NCBI RefSeq assembly: GCF_016888165.1 | Contig: NZ_JACSWC010000243.1 | Coordinates: 1 to 40,719 of the forward strand | Origin: Halomicronema sp. CCY15110 | GTDB taxonomy: Bacteria; Cyanobacteriota; Cyanobacteriia; Phormidesmidales; Phormidesmidaceae | Reading direction: 5' to 3' | DNA length: 40,719 nt | Shown: positions 1 to 8,209 of the stretch, piece after piece | How positions within the stretch are numbered: position 1 is the first letter of the stretch | Layout: every line of letters starts with the position of its first letter | Program-made: the position numbers and the translations under genes | The notes under the pieces: model-generated | Told to the model about the DNA's origin: nothing | The model's database searches: none | What the model saw: the letters and a program-made list of their open reading frames with translations, nothing else

Positions 1-975
1 AAATTTGAGGCCATCTTTCAGGGATGGTCACTAGCCCAGGAGGGATTTATGTGTACTTAGTAGCCCAGCCTCGGGAGAGGGCTTGAGGGTGAGGAAAAGC
101 AGCGTGGTGCATCGAGTATGTAATTACCCAACCGATGGGGGCAGTTGGCTAGAAGCCTACCCGACACGCGATCAATCAGACTGGAGTCGGCAGAAAGTCG
201 CGATTACCATAGGCCCTTCAGGAAGCTGAAAGTCAGATGAAATAAGGTTTCCGAGAAAACCTTTCCAAACTAGAATGCTGGGGAAGCCAGAGGCTGCAAG
301 TCCCCAGCATTGGGGGCTCCAGGGGGCATAAAGAGCGGGTAATCTTCTTTGCCAAACTTTTCCTTACGTTATGGAAGATACGAGAGCACCCTCCTGCGGC
401 AAAGCGGACATTGGCATAGCACTTAAAGATGATCGAACATGAATGGTAGGGCCTAGAGCTTTATATCCTCCACCACTTGCTGGCTCATTTTTTATCTGGA
501 TTGTCTCCAGCCCAGTTATCCGCCTCGACCGAGGTGTGAGATCTGGTTGCTTCGATTCCAACCACCGCCATCCATCCCAACCGTAGCAGTGGCCGAAGAG
601 TCGCTGGTAACATCCCCCTGCTATCAACAAATGTCTTGCAAAATTCAGTATCTCTTTAGATTTCGGATGGTAATGCTGCAACCCTGGTTGACTCGCCACC
701 ATGCGCCCTTCTACACGGATAATAGCTACACCGCTACGGCTTTAACGGCTTTAAACTGTAGATAACTTTTGGCCTAAGCTGGGCACTCTGAGGTAAGCCT
801 AGCAGGTTGGCCTGGGTTTACGAGATGCGAGGAAAGTTAACCGTTGTGTCAGGTTTCCCGTAGCATGGGGCACAATAAGCCCGTTCCAGAAGATTGGTCG
901 AAAAATATGGGCAGATTCTGGTTTTAGCTGTTCCCCCAACAATATTGATGACGCAAACGGAGCGTTAGAGAATCC
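1..975. other. Non-coding, hairpin-rich region upstream of comFB
   Basis: No convincing gene is seen in these 975 bases; short open frames on both strands have unfamiliar translations and no good ribosome-binding sites. The first 330 bases contain several hairpins: about 10-35 (GGCCATC pairing with GATGGTC), 244-263 (AAGGTTT with AAACCTT) and a perfect 10-bp stem at 275-284/301-310 that encloses a smaller AGCC/GGCT hairpin. Bases 72-98 (gggagagggcttgagggtga type) look like a common dispersed bacterial intergenic repeat. The region could be a non-coding RNA or the decayed right end of a transposable element; I cannot decide which. Confidence 0.4.
275..310. repeat. Perfect 10-bp inverted repeat with nested hairpin
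   Basis: ATGCTGGGGA (275-284) is the exact reverse complement of TCCCCAGCAT (301-310). The 16-base loop itself holds AGCC-AGA-GGCT, so the whole can fold as a two-tier hairpin. There is no T-run after it, so it is not a standard terminator. It resembles the subterminal hairpins of IS200/IS605-type elements or a small structured RNA, but no transposase is visible nearby. Confidence 0.5.
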
Positions 976-1533
976 ATGAGCATTGAAAAAATTGTTGAGC
1001 AAGCCCTACAAGATGGCTATTTAACCCCCGCAATGGAAGCGGAAGTTGGGCGAATTTGTGACACCGCTTCCGAATTGTCGATCGAAGAGTATATGGCGCT
1101 CGATCGCTTGATGGGGGCTTTGTTAACTGGAGAAGTCGTCGCCGTTCCCCGCAAACAGTTCATCAACGTGATGGAAGAGTTGGTCCTTACCGAGGCGATC
1201 GCCCGCGTAGCCGAAATCGAATCCAATTCTGATACCACGCTAGATTTAGGGGATATTGCGGCCTACGCCTTAAATCGCTTGCCACCACTCTATGCCACCA
1301 CCGAGGAAGGGGCCTCCTTCCAACGCAATAATGCCAAGGTGGAATTGTCGGCATTGATTGCTGACCAGGTGAAGGAAGCGATCTCCCGTAGCCTCAATCA
1401 GCCCGATTTTTATCCTGAGCGACGATCGCTGAGCAAAGGGGCTACTGGCGAAAGCGTGTTGGGACAAGTCACCGACCTGCTGCAAGACTATGCCCATAAG
1501 TTTTCCCCGGAAACGCAAGGAGCCTCTCAATAA
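976..1533 (+). CDS. comFB: ComFB-family protein (late competence development family; cyanobacterial second-messenger receptor family)
   Basis: A 185-residue cytoplasmic protein. The stretch around residues 55-115 (KQFINVMEELVLTEAIARVAEI, then DTTLDLGDIAAYALNRLPPLYATTEEG) is the conserved core of cyanobacterial ComFB proteins. In this family, cyanobacterial members are reported as cyclic-di-nucleotide-binding regulators linked to natural competence, motility or cell size; that role is family knowledge and not shown here. The N-terminus (about 1-55) is helical and acidic, and the C-terminal 40 residues are variable. The ATG follows a purine-rich stretch (gagcgttagaga). It is transcribed alone and runs convergently into the JAMM gene, with hairpins between them. 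A diguanylate cyclase at 12.7-16 kb is a possible signal source but is not genetically linked. Confidence 0.88.
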   Translation: MSIEKIVEQALQDGYLTPAMEAEVGRICDTASELSIEEYMALDRLMGALLTGEVVAVPRKQFINVMEELVLTEAIARVAEIESNSDTTLDLGDIAAYALNRLPPLYATTEEGASFQRNNAKVELSALIADQVKEAISRSLNQPDFYPERRSLSKGATGESVLGQVTDLLQDYAHKFSPETQGASQ

Positions 1534-1592
1534 GGTCATGGTGATGACCGCGCACGAGGGCGTTGGGCGACTAGCCTAGCGCCCTCATTTTT
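1534..1592. terminator. Hairpin pair between convergent genes, likely bidirectional terminator
   Basis: Two hairpins lie directly after the comFB stop. The first is GGTCAT (1534-1539) with ATGACC (1544-1549) around a 4-base loop. The second is GAGGGCG (1556-1562) with CGCCCTC (1580-1586), followed by a T-run at 1588-1592, which fits a rho-independent terminator for comFB. The second stem overlaps the stop codon of the gene on the other strand. Confidence 0.65.
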
Positions 1593-2079
1593 CGTCTAGC
1601 GGTGCAGCCTGGATCGTTTCCACCTCAAAGTGATCGTGGCCATTCAATCGCCAACTCTGCATCGCTACATCGCCCTCGGCAGTAATCGAGAGAATTGGGT
1701 AGGAATATCCCGACCAGGCCAGTTGCCGATCGCGCTCGGAGGGTACAGCGGGATGATCGGGGTGCGAGTGGTAGATGCCCACAATCGACCAACCGCGATC
1801 GCGGCAGTCTCGTTGCGCGTGGAGCAAAATTTGGGGATCGATCCAAAAGCGGTTGCGTTTACTGGGGGAAGGCAAAGAGCGATCGTCCTCAGCAAACGGA
1901 TTAACTGCTTCCGTCCAGGTGTTCTTGATCGGTAAAACCTCTGTGACCCGCGCGAGCTCTTGACGAGCATCATAGACCCCCAACAACAAGCCACAACACT
2001 CCTCGGGATAGCTCTGTGCGGCCTCGGTGTGCATCACTTGTATCTGCTCTGGCTGAAGAATTAAAGTCATGCTAACCAT
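1585..2079 (-). CDS. JAMM/MPN+ (Mov34/M67 family) metallopeptidase
   Basis: A protein of about 164 residues with the complete JAMM zinc-peptidase signature: a Glu in the N-terminal PEECCGLLLG segment, then YHSHPDHPAVPSERD, which supplies the two zinc-binding histidines, the conserved Ser and the Asp ten residues after the second His. Bacterial stand-alone JAMM proteins of this type cleave C-terminal peptide or isopeptide bonds, for example from small sulfur-carrier proteins related to ThiS/MoaD; the substrate here is unknown, and no ThiS-like gene is adjacent. Two possible ATG starts lie close together (2079, MVSM; 2070, MTLIL); the second matches the usual beginning of the family better. No strong ribosome-binding site separates them. 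A longer reading to 2127 is unlikely. Confidence 0.88.
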   Translation of the reverse strand: MVSMTLILQPEQIQVMHTEAAQSYPEECCGLLLGVYDARQELARVTEVLPIKNTWTEAVNPFAEDDRSLPSPSKRNRFWIDPQILLHAQRDCRDRGWSIVGIYHSHPDHPAVPSERDRQLAWSGYSYPILSITAEGDVAMQSWRLNGHDHFEVETIQAAPLDEK

Positions 2080-2423
2080 CAAATTGTGTTGGCATACTTT
2101 AGTGTGCCGTAACCTGACGTGGCTCATGTCCGTGACCCGAAGGATGCTTCCCCTTGATCAGCGGTAGCCTCATTCATAACGTCCAGCGTCACCGGGTTAG
2201 AACAGTCTCTGTGCCAACCTTGCAGCTGCTTGCCGCCACAAATCTTAAAGAGCGCTGGCCCGCTGTCAAGAGCTACTACGCTTCATTCCCAAACGCATTT
2301 CACCCGTAAATGGACTATGAAATCTCTTTTTAAAATGCTTGTGTAAATCTTATGAAATCAAGATGATTCGATGCCATCTTGTATTGTTATTTACACTTAT
2401 CTCATTTCATTCAGGAGATCGTT
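2080..2423. other. Intergenic region between divergent genes
   Basis: This stretch separates the JAMM gene (leftward) from a secreted protein gene (rightward) and should hold both promoters. The last 120 bases are notably AT-rich compared with the surroundings, as expected for a promoter and leader. A clear Shine-Dalgarno (AGGAG, 2413-2417) precedes the GTG start at 2424. I see no confident -35/-10 pair, no RNA gene and no repeat. Confidence 0.4.
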
Positions 2424-2873
2424 GTGAAAAAAGTATATTTAGTCGGACTGGCCCTATTGGGCAGCTTAGGCGCTTTGCTGCCCGCCAAAGCGATGGCTCA
2501 GAGCAACTGCGTCAACTTGCAAGAAGTCACCAGTGGCCAAACTCAAATTCGGAAACAAATTCGGGTTGGCTTCTTGGGTCCTGGCAACATTCATACTGAT
2601 TTTTCAGTGCCCCCGAACAGTGGCCTCCAGTTTTTTGAGGTCAGCTTTGTCCCCGAAAATCAAGCGCGCTATGATGCCGAAATCAATTTTCGGTACAGCA
2701 GTGGCGCTCAAGCGACCGTGTTTTCTTCAGGCGGTGATGTCACCCCTAATCAGGTGTATTCACGGTGGTTTGTGTCACCGACTGGCGATCTGCCGTTCTT
2801 AATCAACACGAGTGTTAGCGGTGAAAACAACACGGCTTACACCATCTCCGTCCGAGGTTGTCAAGACTTTTAA
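2424..2873 (+). CDS. Secreted protein of unknown function with signal peptide
   Basis: A protein of about 149 residues starting at GTG 2424, chosen because AGGAG lies 6 bases upstream and the product then begins with a textbook signal peptide (VKKVYLVGLALLGSLGALL, cleavage expected after AKAMA). The mature part is about 120 residues, rich in beta-type sequence, with two cysteines (near the mature N-terminus, SNCVN, and near the C-terminus, RGCQDF) that could form one disulfide. I do not recognise a family. It is probably a periplasmic or extracellular beta-sandwich-like protein. It is monocistronic, and its TAA overlaps the TAA of murF on the opposite strand. Confidence 0.75.
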   Translation: MKKVYLVGLALLGSLGALLPAKAMAQSNCVNLQEVTSGQTQIRKQIRVGFLGPGNIHTDFSVPPNSGLQFFEVSFVPENQARYDAEINFRYSSGAQATVFSSGGDVTPNQVYSRWFVSPTGDLPFLINTSVSGENNTAYTISVRGCQDF

Positions 2874-4252
2874 GGCGACTCTGTGACTCCGGCTGACGCC
2901 TCCTGAGGTGTCAAAGCCTGGGTCACAGCATCGACCACCTGATCCAGGGCGATCGCGCGGGAGGCTTTGAACAACACGCGATCGCCTGGTTGCAGCATGG
3001 CTTTGAGCCGTTCAACTAACTGCGGTGCTGCGTCAAACGTTTCCATGGAGACACCGCTGGCCCCATGGGCTAAAGCTTGGGTTTCTGCAGGGTCGGCCAG
3101 GGTCAGCAAAGCGTCCAGTTCCAGTTGCGCGACACACTTACCCACTTGCTCGTGCAGCCGGACGGAATGGTCGCCGAGTTCTTTCATGGTGCCGAGCACA
3201 GCAATGTGGCGCTGACCTGGGGTTTGCTTGAGCAAATGCAGCGCCGCCTGCATCGATTCCGCCCCAGCGTTGTAGGTTTCATCGAGCAATTCGATATCGT
3301 TGGGCAGGACGATACGCTGGGCGCGGCCACTGGGTAGCGTAACTGGCAAGCCCGACTGGAGGACTTGCCAATCGAGGTCAAAAGCTTGCATCACCGCGAT
3401 CGCGGCCAGAAAATTCACCGCATTGTGTTGACCGGGCAAGGGCAAAGGCAGCGTCACGCCATTGACCTGAATCTCATGGGAGTTCAGCAACTTGCCCTGC
3501 ACGTCGCCGCCAGTCAAACCATAGGTAATCTGCTGACCAGACCAGGCCAGCCCCGCAGTTTGCATCAAGCGCACATTGTCATAATTCAGCACGGCAATGC
3601 CATCGGGTGAGAGGCCACCGAATAGTTCGCATTTGGCATCGGCGATCGCCTGCTCCGACCCCAGCAGCTCAATGTGCGCGGTTCCCACATTGGTAATTAC
3701 GGCCACGTCCGGTTCGGCAATTTGCGTCAGCTGGTCAATTTGTCCGGTCCCGCGCATCCCCATCTCAATGACGCCATAGCGATGCTCAGGGGTGAGTGCG
3801 AGCAGCGTCTTGGGAACCCCAATTTCGTTGTTGTAGTTGGCTTGGGTTTTAAGTACTGGGCCTTGAGTTTGTAGCGCCGCCGCGATCAATTCCTTGGTCG
3901 TCGTTTTGCCGACGGAGCCGGTCACGGCAACGAGCGGGGTCGCTAATTGCCGTCGCCACCAGCGGGCGATCGCTTGATACGCCGCTAGGGTATCGGCCAC
4001 CTGGAGTCGCGGCTGCCCCTCGACGGGCTCCTGCACCATCACCCCCGCCGCCCCCTGGGCGATCGCTTGAGCCACAAAGGTGTGACCGTTAAAGCGATCG
4101 CCCGTCAGCGCTAGAAACCAATCTTGGGGGCTAATCTGGCGCGTATCCGTCGAGATGCCAAACTTCGCGGACAGCGCCAGTTCCCCGGCGTTATCGACCA
4201 GCGTGCCGCCAGTCACCGCCACCAGGTCTGACAAAGCGATCTGAAAAGCCAA
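2870..4252 (-). CDS. murF: UDP-N-acetylmuramoyl-tripeptide--D-alanyl-D-alanine ligase (MurF)
   Basis: MurF adds the D-Ala-D-Ala dipeptide to the UDP-MurNAc-tripeptide using ATP, the last cytoplasmic step of the peptidoglycan stem peptide. Visible motifs are the STDTRQ segment of the N-terminal substrate domain, the Mur-ligase P-loop VAVTGSVGKTTTKEL, the NYNNEIGVPKTLL segment, the TYNAGAESMQAAL segment (usually DxYNANPxSM) and GTMKELG. The length of about 460 residues is normal. There is no ATG near the N-terminus. TTG 4252 is favoured because GGAG lies 9 bases upstream and the product then starts (M)AFQIALSDLVAVTGG like other cyanobacterial MurFs; a reading from TTG 4276 is possible. It lies about 130 bases downstream of the permease gene on the same strand, so co-transcription is possible. 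Its stop overlaps the convergent secreted-protein gene. Confidence 0.95.
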   Translation of the reverse strand: MAFQIALSDLVAVTGGTLVDNAGELALSAKFGISTDTRQISPQDWFLALTGDRFNGHTFVAQAIAQGAAGVMVQEPVEGQPRLQVADTLAAYQAIARWWRRQLATPLVAVTGSVGKTTTKELIAAALQTQGPVLKTQANYNNEIGVPKTLLALTPEHRYGVIEMGMRGTGQIDQLTQIAEPDVAVITNVGTAHIELLGSEQAIADAKCELFGGLSPDGIAVLNYDNVRLMQTAGLAWSGQQITYGLTGGDVQGKLLNSHEIQVNGVTLPLPLPGQHNAVNFLAAIAVMQAFDLDWQVLQSGLPVTLPSGRAQRIVLPNDIELLDETYNAGAESMQAALHLLKQTPGQRHIAVLGTMKELGDHSVRLHEQVGKCVAQLELDALLTLADPAETQALAHGASGVSMETFDAAPQLVERLKAMLQPGDRVLFKASRAIALDQVVDAVTQALTPQEASAGVTESP

Positions 4253-4380
4253 AACGTCGTACTCCACAAGGATCAAGACTGGTGGCGGCGAGAATTTTCA
4301 TGCCACTACGAGCCAGCAGTGCTGCCAGAATTCTCCCACAGGACTCCTACTTTTCAGAACATCGCCCTCGGACTATGCCC

Positions 4381-5670
4381 CTATGACTGCGACTGGGTGG
4401 TGGGCATGACTTGAGTCAGGGCCGTGTAAATCACCAGGGCGGAGAGGATGCCATTGATGGGCACGATGCCCCAGCCGATCTGATTGGTGAAGTAAGCGAT
4501 CGCCGACGACGCCACATACGCAATGATGCCCGCCCAGTTAAATGCCGGTTGCGGTTCAGTAACCGCCGGAAATTGGCCGCGTCGGTTAATCCAATAATCA
4601 GCCATGATGATGCCGCCAATGGGGGGAATGAACGTGCCCAGCAAAATTAAATATTGCACCAGCATTTCGTAAATGCCGCCCCACGCCAGCACCAGCGCAA
4701 AGGTTGCCCCGCCTAGCACCAGCAACGTCCGCTTGTTAGTGCGAAACATGTTGGAACCCGCGATCGAGAAGGCGTAAATCGTGTTGTCTTGGGTCGTCCA
4801 CATGTTGAAAAAGAACAAGATCAGGCCCCAAATCAACAGACCCTGCGTAGCCATCACCTGCACAATATCGGGCTCGCCATAAACCTTGGCGCAAAAAGCC
4901 CCGCTAAAGATCAAAAAGCCATTCCCTAAAAAGAAGGCAATCAGCGTCGCGATAAATCCAGCCTTGCCCGACTTGGCAAAGCGGCTCCAGTTGGTGGACT
5001 GGGTGCCCCCCGACACAAAGGTGCCGACAATAATCGTGATGGCCGCGCTCAACGGTAGGGGATCGCCTAGTTCAGTTCCTTGTAAGCCGGCAAAACCGCC
5101 CACATCACCCGCCGCAATGGACAAACTCCACACCATCAGGATCAACATGGCGGGGACGGCGATGCGGCTGAGCCAATCCATCGCTTTGTAACCAAAGTAC
5201 GCGGTGGAACAAAACCCGTAGGTGAAAAACAAAATGATGAACCAGTTCCACGATTCGGGCACGCCCGCCAGATTGTTAAGCAGCTGCGCCATGAGGGCTG
5301 AACCCCAGGCATACCAGCCAATTTGCGTAAAACCCAGAATAAAATCGACCCAGCGCGACCCGACGCTACCAAAGCTAAAGCGCGCCATCAACACGGTGGT
5401 GAGTCCGGTTTCTCCGGCGATGAAGCCCAAAAAGGCCGCATACAGGCCCAAGATCAGGTTGCCGAGCAGGATAATGCCCACGAGATCGGGCCAAAACTGA
5501 AAAGAGGGGCCAACCAGTCCACCCGCAAATAAGGTGCCAGAGTATAAGGTAAAGCCGACCAAAATCGGGGCTAGCGAGATCATGGATTTGCGGGCTGATT
5601 CGGGCACCGGACTCAAGGGGTAATCTTCCGATTTACTGGCGGTGGGAGGCGTTTCGAGCACACTGGTCAT
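4381..5670 (-). CDS. codB: NCS1-family cytosine/purine permease (CodB-like)
   Basis: A polytopic inner-membrane protein of about 429 residues with roughly 12 hydrophobic helices, the size and pattern of NCS1 nucleobase symporters. The N-terminal SARKSMISLAPILVGFTLYSG, the GFTQIGWYAWGSALMAQLL helix, the SGGTQSTNWSRFAKSGK loop and WTTQDNTIYAFSIAGSN are characteristic of CodB-type cytosine permeases. Proton- or cation-driven uptake of cytosine or a related base is the likely role; the exact base cannot be read from sequence. No cytosine deaminase is adjacent. ATG 5670 (MTSVLETPP) is chosen over an in-frame TTG at 5682. It may form a leftward unit with murF, although the two functions are unrelated. 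Confidence 0.87.
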   Translation of the reverse strand: MTSVLETPPTASKSEDYPLSPVPESARKSMISLAPILVGFTLYSGTLFAGGLVGPSFQFWPDLVGIILLGNLILGLYAAFLGFIAGETGLTTVLMARFSFGSVGSRWVDFILGFTQIGWYAWGSALMAQLLNNLAGVPESWNWFIILFFTYGFCSTAYFGYKAMDWLSRIAVPAMLILMVWSLSIAAGDVGGFAGLQGTELGDPLPLSAAITIIVGTFVSGGTQSTNWSRFAKSGKAGFIATLIAFFLGNGFLIFSGAFCAKVYGEPDIVQVMATQGLLIWGLILFFFNMWTTQDNTIYAFSIAGSNMFRTNKRTLLVLGGATFALVLAWGGIYEMLVQYLILLGTFIPPIGGIIMADYWINRRGQFPAVTEPQPAFNWAGIIAYVASSAIAYFTNQIGWGIVPINGILSALVIYTALTQVMPTTQSQS

Positions 5671-6003
5671 GGGGAACACCAAAGATAGACAACAGCTTTA
5701 GAATCGAGCGATCGCAAGTGCTCAGGATTACTTTGAAACCCAGCATTTTTACAGGGTGGTGACCACTACTACTTTGCAGCGTGCAGCCACAGATAATCCA
5801 GGCAACATTGGGTGGCATTCTAAAAGACCGGGCCAGGCTTAGGTGTATCCGTTGCAACGTGATCGCGACGCAACCACACCCTGCACTGGGGACAGACTAG
5901 GATCATGATGCTGGCAGTTTAGCGGTGTCGCGGTCAGCAAAAGTGATGGCCCGGAAAGGGGAATCCCCCTGTATTGTGAGGAGATAAGGCGATCGCGCGT
6001 AGC
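5671..6003. other. Intergenic region between divergent codB-like and exonuclease genes
   Basis: About 330 bases that should contain promoters for both genes. A GGGG-AAT-CCCC hairpin sits near 5957-5968 and GAGGAG lies about 20 bases ahead of the exonuclease ATG. At 5845-5858 a GTA-N8-AAC sequence approaches the NtcA consensus GTA-N8-TAC but does not match it. No coding potential is seen. Confidence 0.35.
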
Positions 6004-6825
6004 ATGGCAAAATTTCAAAAATCTCAAGGGCAATCGGCCCTCCGCTCCCAAGACTTACTCGCCTTTTATCGGCGGGTGAGTCAGTCGCTGTTAACCGTGG
6101 TCGATGTGGAAACGACGGGGTCTTTGCCCTATCGGGGAGCCCGCGTAATCGAGGTATCCGTCTTGCAAGCCAGCCTCGCCGATGGCATTTTGCATCAGGA
6201 AACCCACTTGATTAATCCTGGGGTGCGAGTACCCGCGATGATTACCCGCATCACCGGGATTAGCCAAACGATGGTGTCTCAGGGCGTGTTTCCCGAAGAG
6301 GTGTGGCCCGACTGTCTCGATCGCTTCGAAACTGGCGTGCTCACCGCTCACAACTTGGAATTTGACTATCGCTTTTTACAAGCGGAATATCGACAGCTGG
6401 ACTACGCCTTTAAGCGGCCGGTACCCGAGCAACTGTGTACCGTCTTATTGTCGCGGCTATTGCTGGCCGATTTGCCGTCCCGCAGTCTGCCCAATTTGGT
6501 GCAGCATTTCGGGTTTGAGGTGGGGACTTCTCACCGGGCGGGGGCCGATACTCGGGCCTGCTGGCTACTGGCCGAGCTGCTGTTGCAGCAAATTCAATCA
6601 GAGGATGAAGCGTCCCTGCTACAGCGGTTTGGGCGACAGTGGATTCGCCTCAAGGATGCGGCGACCATTCTCGCTTTACCGGCAAAAACCGCCCAGCAAC
6701 TGTTGACTGAGGCCAGCATTGAGAGCCGTTTTTCTAAACGCAAAAATCGCCCCCTTTACCGCCGAGGGGATGTGGAGCGGATCGCCCAAGAGCGCTCTGG
6801 CGAGCAACTTTCCATCCAGGTGTAA
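6004..6825 (+). CDS. DnaQ-like DEDDh 3'-5' exonuclease with C-terminal DNA-binding-like domain
   Basis: A 273-residue protein in two parts. Residues about 28-200 form a DEDDh exonuclease: ExoI DVETTG (Asp34, Glu36), ExoII LTAHNLEFDYRFL (Asp121) and ExoIII HRAGAD (His177, Asp182), so all catalytic positions are present. Such enzymes trim 3' ends of DNA or RNA, as proofreading subunits or free nucleases. The C-terminal 65 residues (WIRLKDAATILALPAKTAQQLL, then a basic segment FSKRKNRPLYRRGDVERIA) look like an excisionase/MerR-type winged helix, where a helix-turn-helix is followed by a read-the-column YRRGDV motif. No polymerase or helicase domain is attached and no replication gene is adjacent. 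It is transcribed alone. Exonuclease assignment is firm; the DNA-binding domain is inferred. Confidence 0.85.
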   Translation: MAKFQKSQGQSALRSQDLLAFYRRVSQSLLTVVDVETTGSLPYRGARVIEVSVLQASLADGILHQETHLINPGVRVPAMITRITGISQTMVSQGVFPEEVWPDCLDRFETGVLTAHNLEFDYRFLQAEYRQLDYAFKRPVPEQLCTVLLSRLLLADLPSRSLPNLVQHFGFEVGTSHRAGADTRACWLLAELLLQQIQSEDEASLLQRFGRQWIRLKDAATILALPAKTAQQLLTEASIESRFSKRKNRPLYRRGDVERIAQERSGEQLSIQV

Positions 6826-6860
6826 GGCGCGATCGCACTCCACCGAGCACTCTATTAATC

Positions 6861-6925
6861 AAGGGGACGGTTCCCTCGAACGGTTCTCTACTATGTCGAG
6901 TGATCCCCCAGGGAACCGTCCCCTT
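6861..6925. repeat. GGGGACGGTTCC-family inverted repeat (REP-like), locus 1
   Basis: The 16-base arm at 6861-6876 (AAGGGGACGGTTCCCT) is the exact reverse complement of 6910-6925, separated by 33 bases. The same core occurs three times at 30653-30710. It lies just downstream of the exonuclease gene. This is the pattern of REP/REPIN elements that are mobilised by Y1 transposases elsewhere in a genome; no such gene is in this window. Confidence 0.8.
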
Positions 6926-7051
6926 CGCTGCTGCGACACACCGCTCACGAACCAGGCATCTCAGTACATTGCGAAAATCGCCAGCAGGCCGCACCGACCT
7001 GTAATACTCATTAACTATGAGATTTACTAGGCTCACTAGATTGCATTGCCT

Positions 7052-8137
7052 ATGGCTAACCCGTCTTTTTCGACCAGTCGTCACCCTACCGCGCCCGATC
7101 CCTGGCTAGCAGTGAACTATGCCCTAATTTTTCCTGGCTTCGGGCAGTTATACAGTCGCTATTGGTGGAAGGGCGGGAGCTTAGTGGCGATCGCGATCGC
7201 GTCGATAATTTACTGCATCTGGTCAATTTTTGGCGCTCACGGCAACACCGTCCACGGTTTTTGGGCGGCGGGCTGGTTAGTCGTGCTGTATAGCTTCAGC
7301 ATTTTGGATGCCTATCGCGGCACCCAAGCAAATTATGGTCAGCGCATCACGGTGCCGCAGGGGCGAAAAGATGTTTGGTACGCCGTGTTCTTATCCCAGG
7401 TGTTGCCGGGCTTAGGACATCTGTATATCCAGCAGGCTATCCCTGGCGGACTGTGGCTCTTGGCAGGGCTGCTCACCGCTTGGCTGGCCAACCAGCAGCC
7501 GCTGCTGGCCCCCATTCCCCCCGCAATTTGGGCTTTTAGCTGCTATCACGTCTATCGCAACTTTCCAGGGCAATCTCGACGCACCTCTACCGCGATCGCG
7601 CTGCTCATTTTGGGGCTATTTATTACTCGATTAGTCCTTGGCAACACCCCCAACTGGATCGACCAGAATTTCATCCAAAGCATTGTGCCCAGCGAGTCGA
7701 TGCTGCCGACGCTGCAAGTGGGCGATCGCTTATTTGTGCGACCGAGCCCCAGGTATATCCCCCAAAGAGGCGACATTGTGGTCTTTGAACCGCCAGAGGC
7801 GCTACGGGCAATGCTGCCACCCGCCAGTCAAGAGAATTTATTTGTCAAGCGGATTATTGGCAAACCAAGTGAAACGGTAGCCGTCACGGGCGGGCAAGTT
7901 TTGATCAATGAAGTTGCCCTGTCAGAAGATTATGTGCGATCGCCCGCCGCTTATGAATGGGGGCCAGCGACCGTGCCGCCCAATCAATATTTCGTGCTGG
8001 GCGACAATCGCAATGAAAGCGGCGACTCCCATGTGTGGGGGTATCTACCCGCCGAGCAGATATTGGGGCGGGGCTACAAAATTTACTGGCCCCCAGACCG
8101 CATTCAACCGCTGCCCGGTGGCCGTTCCAGGCCGTGA
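7052..8137 (+). CDS. lepB: Signal peptidase I with N-terminal duplicated membrane domain
   Basis: A protein of about 361 residues. The C-terminal half is a type I signal peptidase: catalytic Ser216 in PSESMLPTLQVGD, a box with GDIVVF, catalytic Lys266 in LFVKRIIG, and the GDNRNESGDSHVWG box. It would cleave signal peptides of exported proteins on the periplasmic or lumenal face. The unusual part is the N-terminal 190 residues, which add several membrane helices containing two related segments, NYALIFPGFGQLY and LSQVLPGLGHLY, each followed by a hydrophobic helix. This looks like an internal duplication of a TM2/DUF5683-type module. ATG 7052 is preferred to an in-frame TTG at 7046. It is convergent with alaS, with a long inverted repeat between them. 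Confidence 0.93.
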   Translation: MANPSFSTSRHPTAPDPWLAVNYALIFPGFGQLYSRYWWKGGSLVAIAIASIIYCIWSIFGAHGNTVHGFWAAGWLVVLYSFSILDAYRGTQANYGQRITVPQGRKDVWYAVFLSQVLPGLGHLYIQQAIPGGLWLLAGLLTAWLANQQPLLAPIPPAIWAFSCYHVYRNFPGQSRRTSTAIALLILGLFITRLVLGNTPNWIDQNFIQSIVPSESMLPTLQVGDRLFVRPSPRYIPQRGDIVVFEPPEALRAMLPPASQENLFVKRIIGKPSETVAVTGGQVLINEVALSEDYVRSPAAYEWGPATVPPNQYFVLGDNRNESGDSHVWGYLPAEQILGRGYKIYWPPDRIQPLPGGRSRP

Positions 8138-8209
8138 AGCCAAGGGGGCAAGGGCTGACGGAAAAAGCGCTGAGGAATCTGCAACCCAATAAAACACCCG
8201 GTCATTCCG

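Noticed and set aside
545-575. tRNA-like T-arm (TTCGATT) upstream of comFB
   Set aside because: The flanking bases do not form a five-pair stem and no anticodon or acceptor stem can be placed around it.
364-765. Open frames on both strands upstream of comFB
   Set aside because: They overlap each other, have no ribosome-binding sites and give translations with no recognisable features; treated as chance frames.
5845-5858. NtcA site upstream of the codB-like gene
   Set aside because: GTA-N8-AAC departs from the GTA-N8-TAC consensus in one of six key bases and has no well-placed -10 box.
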